This document shows, one piece after another, positions 26,674-39,719 of a stretch of 64,000 bases of DNA. The notes beneath the pieces were generated by a model that was not told where the DNA came from, ran no database searches, and was given only the letters and a program-made list of their open reading frames with translations. Position numbers and translations under genes: made by a program. The stretch lies in NCBI RefSeq assembly GCF_046630445.1, contig NC_092336.1, forward strand, positions 203,951,001 through 204,015,000. Direction: 5' to 3'. Every line of letters begins with the position of its first letter. Position 1 is the stretch's first letter. Source of the stretch: Rutidosis leptorrhynchoides. Lineage: Eukaryota > Streptophyta > Magnoliopsida > Asterales > Asteraceae.

Positions 26674-26691
26674 GTTGGTATCAGAGCGGTG
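26674..26691 (+). promoter_or_regulatory. Primer-binding site of C
   Basis: GTTGGTATCAGAGCGGTG follows the LTR. It is complementary to the initiator Met-tRNA 3' end and identical to E's site. Confidence 0.92.
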
Positions 26692-27177
26692 GTCGTAGTG
26701 AACCAGGTCTTGCATTAGTGTGTCTAACTAATAGTTGTTAGGATGCATTAGTGAGTCTGGACTTCGACCTAGTAGTTGTTAGGTTGTATTAATAAGTCTG
26801 GACTTGAACCTGGTCTGCATGTCAAAAGTCTTTGCTTACCACCATTTGTCGAAAAATATCTACTTATCATTTTCAGTCTTGACACATCTTATTGCAATTA
26901 TTGCATAGATGGTGTACAGATAAATTCATATACTATCACATTAAATCTTGTCTGAAATGTTTCCTTAATTTCCTCCGTAATCTACGGGATCTTCTGTACT
27001 ATATTTAGGTATTCTATGCAATTGGAATATCATCTGATATCCGAAATTCATTTCATATCCAAAAATCCTTTTATCTAACCGTACAAGACGGAACTCGCAA
27101 CCAGTTCAAATTCCTTAGATTCCGACAGCTATTCCGATAAGAATTTCGACTCAAGCTCCGAAGACAGTGTAACCGGA

Positions 27178-27522
27178 ATGGAACAACCAATTAGCCATCA
27201 CCAATTCTGGATGAATTGGGGATGGGCTCGTAGTCTACTTAATTATTGGAGACAAGAAGAAGGTGATCCCTTCCATCCACCACATTGCCCTCTTGGCGAA
27301 GAACCTGATGCACTTACCGGCGAACCTGTCCGAAACACCATTTTCTCTCTCATTTCCAGAGTATCTCGTCACGATCATATACTATATCAAAATCTAGATC
27401 TTATTTATCCGCTCGTCCGAACCGACAGTCACCCCGGTGTAATAGAAGAAGTCAACGATCTTCGCGCTCGGGTAGTGGCCTTAGAGAATATGATGCAAAG
27501 GTTACAAACACCAGCAGCATAA
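27178..27522 (+). CDS. 114-residue ORF of unknown function in element C
   Basis: The ORF begins MEQPISHHQFWMNWGWARSL and ends with a short leucine-zipper-like stretch, EEVNDLRARVVALENMMQRL. The frame stays open for ~31 codons upstream of this ATG with a Ser/Asp-rich run, but no earlier ATG is seen in C; E has one. The position between primer-binding site and interior matches the upstream ORF of element B, but the sequences are not alike. I know no function. The intact frame in C and the stops in E suggest it was coding in the ancestor. A coiled-coil gag-like or packaging role is possible but speculative. Confidence 0.55.
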   Translation: MEQPISHHQFWMNWGWARSLLNYWRQEEGDPFHPPHCPLGEEPDALTGEPVRNTIFSLISRVSRHDHILYQNLDLIYPLVRTDSHPGVIEEVNDLRARVVALENMMQRLQTPAA

Positions 27523-27855
27523 CCAGTACCAACATCACCGACATCAACAGAACCATCAGCAACAGCACCCGTACCATCAACAACACACGACTCAACATTT
27601 CATTCTGTATCTTGATTATAATCATCGTTCTACGCATCGTTCTACATCAATTATCTTCGTTCTTCATGGAGATTATGTAATCTCTAATATTTTAGAGATT
27701 ATGTATTCTAGTTTTGACGGTAAATCAAATGAGATTAATATCATATTAACTCATTAAATCCATGATTACATCTGAAGAAAATATATATGTAACTATATTT
27801 TCATAAAGATTGTAATTAAAAATTCTTTTGTAAAAACTGTTGATGGTGAAAATAT

Positions 27856-27885
27856 TTTAACGGGTAGGTAATGCCCGAGGAATAT
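27856..27885 (+). promoter_or_regulatory. Internal copy of the pre-LTR motif in C
   Basis: TTTTAACGGGTAGGTAATGC followed by CCGAGG, the same block that stands before the 3' LTR (30013-30028), here 2.1 kb further inside. Confidence 0.6.
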
Positions 27886-29080
27886 TTAGATTTCACATTA
27901 ATAAGTTACACTGTGCATTCTTCGAATCTAATTCAACAGTCATTTACTATCCTATTTACAATCACCGATATACGTATCCGTTCATCGCAGAATAACCATT
28001 TGCATTCAATTTCATATTTGGATTTTGATCTATCAGAATCCAACAAGTGGCATAATGAAGAAAACATTGGACAAAATAAAATTTGTTAGAAACAAATAAA
28101 TTAACTATGAGAAAAATTTTGTTAAGAATCCACGCTAACTGTTCCTAGCTAACTGTTAATTCTGTATCACAATTTATTTATCACAATTTATTTATGACAT
28201 TTTATTTATCGCAATTTTAATTCTCGCAATTTTATTTATCGTCATTTAATTTCTGTTATTTATTTTACGCACTTTAAATATCGGGACACGTATGCAAGGT
28301 TTTGACATATCATATCGACGCATCTATATATATTATTTGGAATAACCATAGACACTCTATATGCAGTAATGCTGGAGTTAGCTATACAGGGATGAGGTTG
28401 ATTCTACAATAATATATATAGTTTGAGTTGTGATCGAGTCTGAGACATGTACACGGGTCACGATACATATTAATTAATTCGAATATTATATATTAAACTA
28501 TATATGAATTATTGGACTGTTAACCGTGGACTATCGACTGTGGACTAATAACATTGGACAATTAAAATGAATTAAAATATTAATTATAACATATGAAACT
28601 AAATAATTCTTCAAGTTTGCCACTTGATTTCATTTTAAACCTCATTTGTATCATGACGATTACAATCTACGTTCAAACCTTTCATGATTCTTGAAAACAC
28701 CTCAATTAAGAGGATGAACCAACCACACTTCATCCATGGAAGGAAAGATTTATGCATATAGCTATGCACCTGAAAACACTCGGAACTTGAGTAAACGTTT
28801 AACATGTATCTGTGCTAGATCCTTTAGCATTATTATTACCCAAAATAACTTTACAATCCCTTTTCAAAGTAGTAAATTTTGTCACAGCTTCAACAAATCA
28901 ACTTCGACTTTCATTCGAAACAACCTTATTGTAACCTTGAAATATATGCGTGCTCTTTTACTATTACCGGTGAACCTTTTATATTCCACTATATTACCAT
29001 CAGCGTTTAATCATCTCAAAATGCAATTCTCCTGAAAACACCTCGGATTGATAACCGACGATTCAGATATGGCTACATTA
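27886..29080. other. C interior without recognisable genes
   Basis: AT-rich. A loose motif GAAAACACCTC recurs at 28690, 28771 (variant) and 29034. The 99-codon frame at 28736 has no family features and I do not call it. Confidence 0.4.
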
Positions 29081-29312
29081 AATGCAGATGAAACAGTAAA
29101 ATTGTAGATGGCCTAAATGGCCAAGAGTTGATGATAAAGTATGGAGTGTTGGGAACGCTCGATAAAAAAATTTGGTACTGAAAAAAAAGGATTGAGCTAA
29201 CCATGAAGGAGACTCTGAACAAATCCCAAGGACTAAACTTGTACATAAAGAATCTTGATGATTCTGTTTCCGATGAAATTTTTAGAGAAAATCTTGCTCC
29301 GAAGTCATGTTA
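29081..29312 (+). pseudogene. Captured poly(A)-binding-protein fragment in C
   Basis: It begins NADE.., then VDGLNGQEL, KK..., MKETLNKSQGLNLYIKNLDD and SVSDEIFRENLAP. This is the RRM3 end, linker and RRM4 start of a cytoplasmic poly(A)-binding protein. GLNLYIKNLDDSVSDE is the RNP2-containing start of RRM4 and is almost unchanged. A TGA lies in the linker, a small frame change lies near the start and TAA follows RENLAPKSC. Only about 75 codons remain, so it is non-functional as protein. It retains high nucleotide likeness to the donor exon and could be a source of small RNA against it. Confidence 0.75.
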
Positions 29313-29992
29313 AAATCTTGCGAAAAAATTTTCTTCATCAACCTTCGAACTTAGAAATTCCAAAATATCATCATAAATATCTTCGATATTTCTGAGGATA
29401 TTTTCATAAATATTCTTGTCCGAAATTATCTATCTCTTCGTGTTTTCTGTATTCCATTATATTGGAAACTTCTGTAAAATCTAAGTATAAGTTATGAATG
29501 AATTGTGGAAAAGTGTTGGGAATTGAAGCATGGGTTAATATAATATAATATAATAACGCCCGGCCAACGTGATTATATTACAGTAGGTCATGCTGAATTT
29601 CTAATAAAACGTGATGATGGTTCACAGTAGATCATACCATTATCATATGCCATGTTACACGACTCTTTCATTCTACTTAATCTCTAAGTATATCACGAAA
29701 ATATTTCCTTGATTTCGTAATTCCAACAATTGCTAATAAATCGTGCTATTACATTTTCTTTATGATTAGAAGATTTCTCCAAATTGCTTGAATTCTGAAA
29801 TTCAACAGTGACTACGTCAAAACTTAAGATGAACCTCTATTTAATTCATTTCAATCTTTTGTGATAGCTTCACTCGTACTCTTCGAGTAATCGAATTATT
29901 TTATCAATATTACTCACTATTGATAAAACTTTATTTATCAACTCATATTTGTCATGAATACATTTTTATCGTTAGCCATGACGGCCTCGATC
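29313..29992. other. C interior, no genes seen
   Basis: AT-rich sequence between the poly(A)-binding-protein fragment and the pre-LTR hairpin. No ORF or repeat worth calling. Confidence 0.5.
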
Positions 29993-30028
29993 AAATTTCG
30001 GGACGAAATTTCTCTAACGGGTAGGTAC
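29993..30028 (+). promoter_or_regulatory. Pre-LTR hairpin and plus-strand primer region of C
   Basis: AAATTTCGGGACGAAATTT (perfect 8-bp inverted repeat, 3-base loop), then CTCTAACGGGTAGGTAC directly before the 3' LTR. Confidence 0.8.
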
Positions 30029-30182
30029 TGTGACGACCCGGAATTTTTCAACCAAATTTAAACTAAATCTCTATATAGTTTCGACATGATAAGAAAAGTC
30101 TATTAACTTGAATTTCAAAATTTTGAACTATTTTATGAAATCATTTGACCTTCGACCATTTCCGACGATTCATGAACAATTA

Positions 30183-30186
<4 letters not shown>

Positions 30187-30237
<51 letters not shown>
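30187..30237. repeat. (TA)n microsatellite, C 3' LTR
   Basis: About 25 TA units. Confidence 0.97.
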
Positions 30238-30239
<2 letters not shown>

Positions 30240-31408
30240 GATACTGTATGCTCATGAATCACCAATTAATCAAACACTTTATTTATATAGATACATATAC
30301 ATGTATATCCGACATACTAACAAACCCACTTTCTTCCTTTCTTTTTCTGTTTCATTTCCCTTTCAAGACTATATACACGTATTAGCAATCACACATACTT
30401 TCAAACAACATGACACCTACCATTTTACTTTTGAAATTCATAACCACATATCTATCAACTTTAATATTAACAGTAAGGTCATCCGTGAACTTTGAAGTAT
30501 CAATCAGGTACTGTTTTTGTTTCATTTATCATCACAACACATTATGTAGACATATATGTAATATATATTTACATCACTTTTATCTATCTGTATATCTTTA
30601 TCAATCTATATCTTTACATCACTTATATCTTTATCTATCTATATTGTAAATATATACATATACATATGTGATGAACTATCACCCGAACCATTTTTCATTG
30701 ACCACACTACCATCACCAACATGTGTATGATCACTCAAAATATCACCATTCCCTTTTGATCTTCCCTATTGTCGCCCTAAACCACCCCGGACAACCAAAC
30801 CGTCCTGACTATTGTTGCATTCTGATCAACCAAATCAATCAAAAACCCACTTGAACTGCTGCTATACTTCTTATGCTTCCTGCTTTTGTTCTTGTATCGT
30901 TCACCAACACTGCCACACCACATCCGGTCACCCTTAAAAACTGGGAACAATCACCCTTATGAACCCACTAGATTATCACTTCATCACCAATATTATCCAT
31001 CTGAACCATCGAAACTTTCACCACCACGAACTACTCCTGCCCAAACATTTTTATTTTCGGTTCAAGACTACACCAACACATCATGTACAATCAACATAGT
31101 AAACCACCTATCTCCCTTCCTCTTTCTTGTTTTCCCTTTCGTGGACTATCACTAACGACCACACCCAATAAACACCAACCATTGTCACCACCACTAGACT
31201 GATATCACCTTTATTTTCTTGCCAAAACAACCCCAACACCACAGACTACTAATGCTATGCTACTGCTGTTCGCTGCTGTACTTCTGTCATTCCTGTTCAG
31301 TCACAAAATCGCCACCACTTCATCCTTTTCAACCAACTTGCTTCTACTTATTCGTAAACACTTCATCACCACCTTTACCATCCACGATCCACTACCATCA
31401 TCAATCTT

Positions 31409-31517
<109 letters not shown>

Positions 31518-32192
31518 ATCAACAAGCAAGAACCATCATCATCATCACTGTTACGCTACAGCTGCTCAATTGTTTCATGTTTCTTTTCTGATTAAACATA
31601 GCCCTCTCCCTCACTCTTTCATCTCTCTCTCGTAAATTATAACCCACCAACCCCTTTACAATAACAGAAATCGCGGCAGTTATGAAGACCCTCACACAAC
31701 ATGTCACTACGTATTTAAATTGCAATCACCGAATAACTTTATCAAAGTAAAATTCCTGTCACGTTCCTTTATGTTATTTTTCTGGCCGATAATCATAAAA
31801 CCCCATTTGTGTTATTAAATTTATATTAAGAGAATAAAGTGGAGTGGATTTGGTATATGATGTTATACTGGAAAACGATATATTGATGAGATGAGCTGTA
31901 AAGAAGAGATTGTTTCTGTCTTTTTAATATAACCGAACCCCACCTGATTTTCACAAACCAAATATATCTAAATTAACCTGGCCGCTAGTCTAGTCCCGAA
32001 TTAAATCACAGACACAATTGTTGGGCTGTGATATTTTTTTCCTATTTTGGGCCGTATGATCTATTAGTTCATTTGGGCCGTAATTTAATTATAGGGCTAA
32101 GAACTTGTTTGTTTGTTGGGCCGAAGGATTGGGCAAGGTGATAAGAGGAGACGGGTTATAAATAATCAAGTTGGGTTTAAACCAAGAAAACA

Positions 32193-32270
32193 CGGATAGT
32201 CGAATGGTTAAGGTGTTGTGTTGGTTAGCGAGAGGTCGCGGGTTCGAACCCGGTCTGTGGCATTTTTTTT
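32193..32270 (+). promoter_or_regulatory. tRNA-like Pol III promoter segment in C 3' LTR
   Basis: TAGTCGAATGG (32197-32207) and GGTTCGAACCC (32241-32251), then eight T (32263-32270). Here GCGGGTTCGAACCCGG forms a near-perfect T arm, better than in the 5' LTR. Confidence 0.6.
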
Positions 32271-33655
32271 GAAAACCTCATTCTTTAAGGTAGCACTTTA
32301 TAATTATTAATATTTCATTATTATTATTATTATTAATTATTGTTGTTATACGATTAATATTAATATCATTAATAAGTATATCATTATTAAACATTAGCAT
32401 TAGGTATTATAAGTATTATTATTAACATTATTAGAAAAATTATTATTTTTATAGTTATTAGAGTTATTATTATTATTATTATTATTATCATTTTTACTAT
32501 TAAAAATATTACAAATATCCTTTTGATTATTGTTACCATTTTTATTATTATTATTATCATTATTAGAAAAATTATCATTTTTATCAAAATTATTGTTATT
32601 ATTATCATTTTTATTAATACTAGTATCATTATTATTAGCATAATAACCATTATTATTATTATAAGATGAAACAACTTTTTATTTATTTCCATCAATATTA
32701 TTTTATCATATGACTTAGTTATATAAAGCTATATTTAAAACATATAACCTAACCATATTAAAAATTTTATTAATTATTTATTTAATTTTTATAAAATAAA
32801 TATAATTAATTAAGTTATTAATGAAACACATGATTTACAATAACAACTAAAATCACTAATAAAAATATAAAGTTGTTTAATTACCACTACATGTGTTAAT
32901 ATACATAATTGAATATAGGTTCGTGAATCCGAAGCCAACCCTACACTTGTTCAATGTCGTCATATGTATTTTTACTATAAAATACAGTATGGTGAGTTTC
33001 ATTTGCTCCCTTTTTAAATGCTGTTGCATTATATATTTTTGGGCTGAGAATACATGCGTTATTTTTATAACTGTTTTACGAAATGGACACAAGTACTAAA
33101 AATATATTCTACGTTGAGTTGTACCACTTTGCATATCTTCCCTAATAGCTTGGTAACTAATATTTACATGTTGTAAGAACATGTATACACGAATCCTATT
33201 GATAGATCTATTGGGTTTGACAACCCCAACCGGGCTAGTCGCTCTAGTATCGTAAACGGTTGCATAGTACTTCGTTTTTACTACACTTGGTACAGTGTAG
33301 GTAGATTTCATAATAAAGGGAATATGCCACATTAATTGTTAAGTATGGTTATCGAAGCGCTCAACAATCTATAGAATACTTTTATACACTTGCGAGTGTA
33401 CATATATTTATAAACGGAAATCTTGTGGTCTATTAATATACTGAAATGATTGTTATGATAAACCTATGAACTCACCAACCTTTTGGTTAACACTTTAAAG
33501 TATGTTTATTCTCAGGTATGAAAGAAACCTTCCGCTGTGCATTTGCTCATTTAGAGATATTACTTGGAGTCATTCATGACATATTTAGGTCAGTAGCTCG
33601 CAATGAGACCAGATGTTGATGACTTCATCCGGGTGGATTAGGACGGGTCACTACA

Positions 33656-36600
33656 ATGAAAAACCTGCTTATGTTTTATTTGATTCGGGTACTGATAGAA
33701 GCTATATGAGTAGAGATTTTTGTGCTAAATAAAGTTGTCCACTGACGCCTTTAGATAATAAATTTTTACTCGAATTAGCGAATGGTAAATTAATTACAGC
33801 AGATAATATATGTCGGAATAGAGAAATTAAACTGGTTAGTGAAACGTTTAAGATTGATTTGATACCAGTAGAGTTAGGGAGTTTTGATGTGATAATTGGC
33901 ATAGACTGGTTGAAAGAGGTGAAAGCAGAGATCGTTTGTTACAAAAATGCGATTCGTATTGTACGCGAAAAAGGAAAACCTTTAATGGTGTGCGGAGAGG
34001 AGAGCAACGCGAAGTTAAATCTTATTAGTAGTTTGAAGGCGCAAAAACTAATAAGAAAAGGTTGCTATGTCATTCTAGCAAACATCGAGGAAGTCAAACC
34101 CGAAGAAAAGAACATCAGTGATGTTCCCGTGTCAAAAGAATTCCCCGATGTATTTCCAAAAGAATTACCGGGACTACCTCCACACCGATCCGTTTAATTT
34201 CAAATAGATCATGTACCAGGAGCTGCGCCAATAGCTCGTGCTCCATATAGACTCGCACCCAGCGAAATGAAGGAACTTCAGAGTCAATTACAAGAACTTT
34301 TAGAGCGTGGTTTCATTCGACCAAGCACATCACCGTGGGGAGCACCTGTTTTGTTTGTCAAGAAGAACGATGGTACATTCAGGTTGTGTATAGACTACCG
34401 AGAGTTGAACAAACTTACCATCAAGAACTGTTATCCACTACCAAGAATCGATGACTTATTTGATCAACTAGAAGGCTCGTCAGTTTATTCGAAGATTGAT
34501 TTACGTTCTGGGTATCATCAAATGCGGGTGAAGGAGGATGATATTTCGAAGACTGCTTTCAGAACGCGTTACGGTCATTATGAGTTTATGGTTATGCCGT
34601 TTGGGTTGACTAACGCACCAGCTGTGTTCATGGACCTCATGAACCGAGTGTGTGGACCATATCTTGACAAGTTTGTTATTGTTTTCATCGATGACATCCT
34701 TATCTACTCAAAGAATGAGCAAGAGCACGAAGAAACATTTAAGAAAAGTGCTAGAATTATTGAGGAATGAGAAACTGTACACTAAATTTTCAAAGTGTGC
34801 ATTTTAGTTGAAAGAAGTTCAATTCCTCGGTCACATAGTAAGCAAAGAAGGTATTCAAGTTGATCCAACAAATATTGAAACCGTTGAGAAATGGGAAACC
34901 CCGAAAACTACGATGCAGATACGCTAATTTTTAGGATTGGCCGGTTACTACAGAAGGTTCATCCAAGATTTTTCCAAAATAGCAAAACCCTTAACCGCAT
35001 TAACGCATAAAGGGAAGAAATTTGAATGGAAGGATGAGCAGGAGAAAGCGTTTCAATTGTTGAAGAAAAAGTTAACTACGACACCTATATTGTCATTGCC
35101 TGAAGGGAATGATGATTTTGTGATATATTATGATGCCTCAAAGCAAGGTCTCAGTTGTGTGTTAATACAATGAACGAAGGTAATTGCTTATGCATCTAGA
35201 CAATTGAAGATTCACGAGCATAATTATACGACACATGATTTGGAATTGGGCGTGGTTGTTTTTGCATTAAAGACTTGGAGACATTACTTATATGGGGTCA
35301 AAAGTATCATATATACCGACCACAAAAGTCTCCAACATATATTTGATCAAAAACAGCTGAACATGAGGCAACGTAGGTGGATTGAACTGTTGAACGATTA
35401 TGACTTTGAGATTCGATATCACCCGGAGAAGGCGAATGTGGTAGCCGATGCTTTGAGTAGGAAGGACAGAGAACCTATGCGGGTAAAAGCTATGAATATA
35501 ATTATTCGTACTAACCTTACTACTCAAATAAAGGAGGCGCAGCAGGGAGTTTTAAATGAAGAAAATTTGAAGAATGAAATACCCAAAGGATCGGAGAAAC
35601 ATCTTAATATTCGGGAAGATGGAACCCTATATAAGGCTGAAATAATTTGGGTACCAAAGTTTGGAGATGTGAGAGAAATGGTACTTAAGGAAGCACATAA
35701 GACCAGATATTCAATACATCCCGGAGCGAGGAAGATGTACAAAGATCTCAAGAAATACTTTTGGTGGCCGAGTATGAAAGCCGATATTGCTAAATACGTA
35801 GGAGAATGTTTGACATGTTCTAAGGTCAAAGCTGAACATCAGAAACTATCAGGTCAACTTCAACAACCCGAAATCCCGGAATGGAAATGGGAAAACATTA
35901 CCATGGATTTCATTACTAAATTGCCAAAGACTGAAAGTGGTTATGATACTATCTGGGTAATAGTCGATCGTCTCACCAAATCAGCACACTTTCTGCAAAT
36001 AAGAGAAGATGATAAAATGGAGAAGTTGGTGCGGTTATACTTGAAGGAAGTTGTCTCCAGACACGGAATACCAATCTCTATTATCTCTGATAGGGACGGT
36101 AGATTTGTTTTAAGGTTTTGGCAAATGTTACAATAAGCATTGGGAACTCGTCTAGATATGAGTACTGCCTATCATCCATAAACCGATGGGCAGAGTGAAA
36201 GGACGATACAAACTCTCAAAGATATGCTACGAGCATGTGTTATTGATTTTGGAAACAGTTGGGATCGACATCTACCGTTAGCAGAATTTTCCTACAACAA
36301 CAGTTACCACTCGAGTATTGAGATGGCACCGTTTGAGGCACTTTATGGCAGAAAGTGCAGGTCTCCAATTTCTTGGAGTGAAGTGGGGGATAGACAGATT
36401 ACGCGTCTAGAAATTCTCCAAGAAACTACAGAGAAAATCATTCAAATTCAACAACGGTTGAAAACTGCCCAAAGTCGACAAAAGAGCTACGCGGACAGTA
36501 AAAGAAAAGATATAGAATTTGATATTGGTGACATGGTCATGCTTAAGGTATCACCTTGGAAAGGTGTTGTTCGATTTGGTAAACGGGGGAAACTGAATCC

Positions 36601-36970
36601 AAGGTACATTGGACCATTCAAGATTATAGATCGTGTCGGACCAGTAGCTTACCTACTTGAATTACCTCAACAACTCTTCGACGTACATGATACTTTTCAC
36701 GTATCGAATATGAAGAAATTCTTAGCCAAAGAAGATCTCACTATTCCTTTAGACGAAATTCAAATCAATGAAAAACTTCAATTCATTGAAGAACCTGTCG
36801 AGATAATGGATCATGAGGTTAAAGGACTTAAGCAAAACAAAATACCAATCGTTAAGGTTCGATAGAATTCTTGTAGAGGACCCGAGTTCACCTGGGAGCA
36901 TGAAGATCATATGAAGAGGAAATACCCACACTTATTTCCAGATGATGCGTAAACACCTCCAACTGCTTAA
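33656..36970 (+). pseudogene. Element D protease-RT-RNase H-integrase, decayed
   Basis: The polyprotein tail of D resumes after C at the protease motif LFDSGTDRSY. Domains in order: protease to ~33930; reverse transcriptase with [11 protein letters not shown] and FIDDILIYS (34687-34713); RNase H with YYDASKQGL (35128); integrase with the zinc-binding H/C segment (35690-35830) and its catalytic region; and a C-terminal chromodomain ending WEHEDHMKRKYPHLF. Stops at 33730, 34195, 34805, 34925, 35171, 36134, 36179 and 36863 and a one-base insertion near 34733 disable it. The premature end is at 36950. The chromodomain and long LTRs indicate the chromovirus branch, Tekay/Del-like. Confidence 0.95.
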
Positions 36971-37005
36971 AATTTCGGGACGAAATTTATTTAACGGGTA
37001 GATAC
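36970..37005 (+). promoter_or_regulatory. Pre-LTR hairpin and plus-strand primer region of D
   Basis: AAATTTCGGGACGAAATTT then ATTTAACGGGTAGATAC before the 3' LTR, as in A, C and E. Confidence 0.8.
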
Positions 37006-37194
37006 TGTAGTGACCCGAACTTTTCCATGATTATATATTATATGAGATTAATATTTACATGAATAAATATTTCCAACATGTTAAGCAATCAAAGTTGTTA
37101 AGACTTGATTAATTGAAATGAGTTTTATGTAGACAATCGACCACCCAAGTTGACCGGCGATTCACGAACGTTAAAACTTGTAAAAGCTATATGA

Positions 37195-37700
37195 TGATAT
37201 ATATATGGATAATATATATAGTTAACATGATATTATGATAAGTAAGTATCTCATTAGGTATATTAACAATGAGTTATATACATAATAATGAGACTACTAA
37301 GTTAAGAAATTCGAACCGATATATATAACGATTATCGTTATAACAACGTCTTACTAAATACATATGTATCATATTAAGATATTGTTACACTATATTTAAC
37401 ATGATAAAATGATAATTATATATATCATTAAGTATGTTAACAATGAACTACATATGTAAAACAAGACTACTAACTTAAGAATTTCGAAATGAGACATATA
37501 TGTTACGATTATCGTTGTAACGACATTTTAATGTATATATATCACATTAAGATATATTCATACATCATAATATCATGATAATGTAATAATTTAACATCTC
37601 ATTAGATAAAATAAACATTGTGTTAACAATATTAAATGAGATCGTTAACTTAAAGGTTTCAAAACAACACTTACATGTAACGACTAACGATGACTTAACG
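37195..37700 (+). repeat. Three diverged ~170-bp subrepeats in D LTR
   Basis: Units near 37195-37345, 37346-37530 and 37531-37700 each run from a TTAACATGATA- or CATGATAA-like start, through GTTAACAATGA/GTTAACAATATT, to a TAACGATTATCGTT- or TAACGACTAACGATG-type end. A has three comparable units, B has two. Confidence 0.7.
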
Positions 37701-38533
37701 ATTCAGTTAAAATGTATATACATGTAGTATATTAAGATGTATTAGTACACTTTTGAAAGACTTCATGACTCATACCAAAGTACTTCTACTTAATAAAAAT
37801 GCTTACAATTACATTCTCATTCATTTTCATCAACAATTCTACTCGTATGCACCCGTATTCGTACTCGTACAATACACAGCTCCTAGATGTATATACTATT
37901 GGTATATACACATAAAAATCTGCTCCTTAGCAGCGCTAAATGATTAATAACATGTGGGACTCAAAGCTTTGTCATCTAATACCAAATATCTAACTAGAAA
38001 ACAAGTTACATGTTTTATATCATGAATTATTAAACTAAAATACAAACTAGAATTTCCTTTAAATCCCATCCATGATTCACGACCAAAAACACCTAAAAAC
38101 ACTTTCATTCTTCAATTTTATTTATCTAATTAATCTCTCTCAAGTTCTATCTTCAAGTTCTAAGTGTTCTTCATAAATTCTTTAAGTTCTAGTTTCATAA
38201 AATCAAGAATACTTTCAAGTTTACAAGTATACTTCCAAGCTTTCTAATCCATTCCAAGTAATCATCTAAGATCAAGGAACCTTTGTTACTTACAGTATGT
38301 TATCATTCTAATTCAAGGTAATACTCATATTCAAACTTTGATTCAATTTCTATAACTATAACTATCTTAATTCGAGTAGAAAATCTTACTTGAACTTGTT
38401 TTCGTGTCATGATTCTACTTCAAGAACTTTCAAGCCATTCAAGATCCTTTGAAGCTAGATCATTTCTTGTCACTTCCATTAGGTTTACCTACTAAATTTG
38501 AGGTAGTAATGATGTTCATAACATCATTCGATT

Positions 38534-38646
<113 letters not shown>

Positions 38647-39650
38647 CTATCTTATTCGAAGATCTAAACATGTAATCACTAGAACATAGTTTAGTTAATT
38701 CTAAACTTATTCGCAAACAAAGTTAATCCTTCTAACTTGACTTTTAAAATCAACTAAACACATATTCTATATCTATATGATATACTAACTTAATGATTTA
38801 AAACTTGGAAACACGAAGAACACCGTAAAACTGGACATACGCCGTCGTAGTGAAATCGGGGGCTGTTTTGGGTTAGATAATTAAAAACTATGATAAACTT
38901 TGATTTAAAAGTTGTTTTTCTGGGAAAATGATTTTTCTTATGAACATGAAACTATATCCAAAAATCATGGTTAAACTCAAAGTGGAAGTATGTTTTTCAA
39001 AATGGTCATCAAGACGTCGTTCTTTCGACTGAAATGACTACCTCTTACAATATTGACTTGTAACCTATATTTCTGACTATAAACTTATACTTTTTCTGTT
39101 TAGTTTCATAAATTTCAGTTCATTATGAAACCATAGCAACTTGAATCACTCAAAACGGATTTAAAACGAAGAAGTTATGGGTAAAACAATATTGGATAAT
39201 TTTGCTTGTTGTAGCTACGTGAAATTTTGTAACAAATCTATACAAATCATAACTTAACTAACTTATATTGTATTATACATGTATTCTAACATATATTATG
39301 TAATCTTGGGATACCATAGACACGTATACAATGTTTTGACATATCATATTGACCCATATATATATATTATTTGGGAACAACCATAGACACTCTATATGCG
39401 GTAATGATCGAGTTAGCTATACAGGGTTGAGGTTGATTCCAAAATAATATATATACTTTGAGTTGTGATTGAGTCTGAGACTTGTATGCACTGGGTCGTG
39501 GATTGATTCGAGATAATATATATTGATTTATTTCTGTACTACTAACTGTGGACAATTATTTGTGGACTACAAATGTTGGACTATCAACTTAACAAACTTA
39601 AATTGTTAAAACATAATAAGATATGGTATAATTATATTTCGATCATACTT

Positions 39651-39651
<1 letters not shown>

Positions 39652-39714
<63 letters not shown>
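39652..39714. repeat. (TA)n microsatellite, D LTR, second site
   Basis: About 31 TA units then (CATA)3. Confidence 0.97.

Positions 39715-39719
<5 letters not shown>

Noticed and set aside
28736-29035. 99-codon frame in the C interior as a gene
   Set aside because: No motif or counterpart in E. It overlaps decayed sequence next to the poly(A)-binding-protein fragment.
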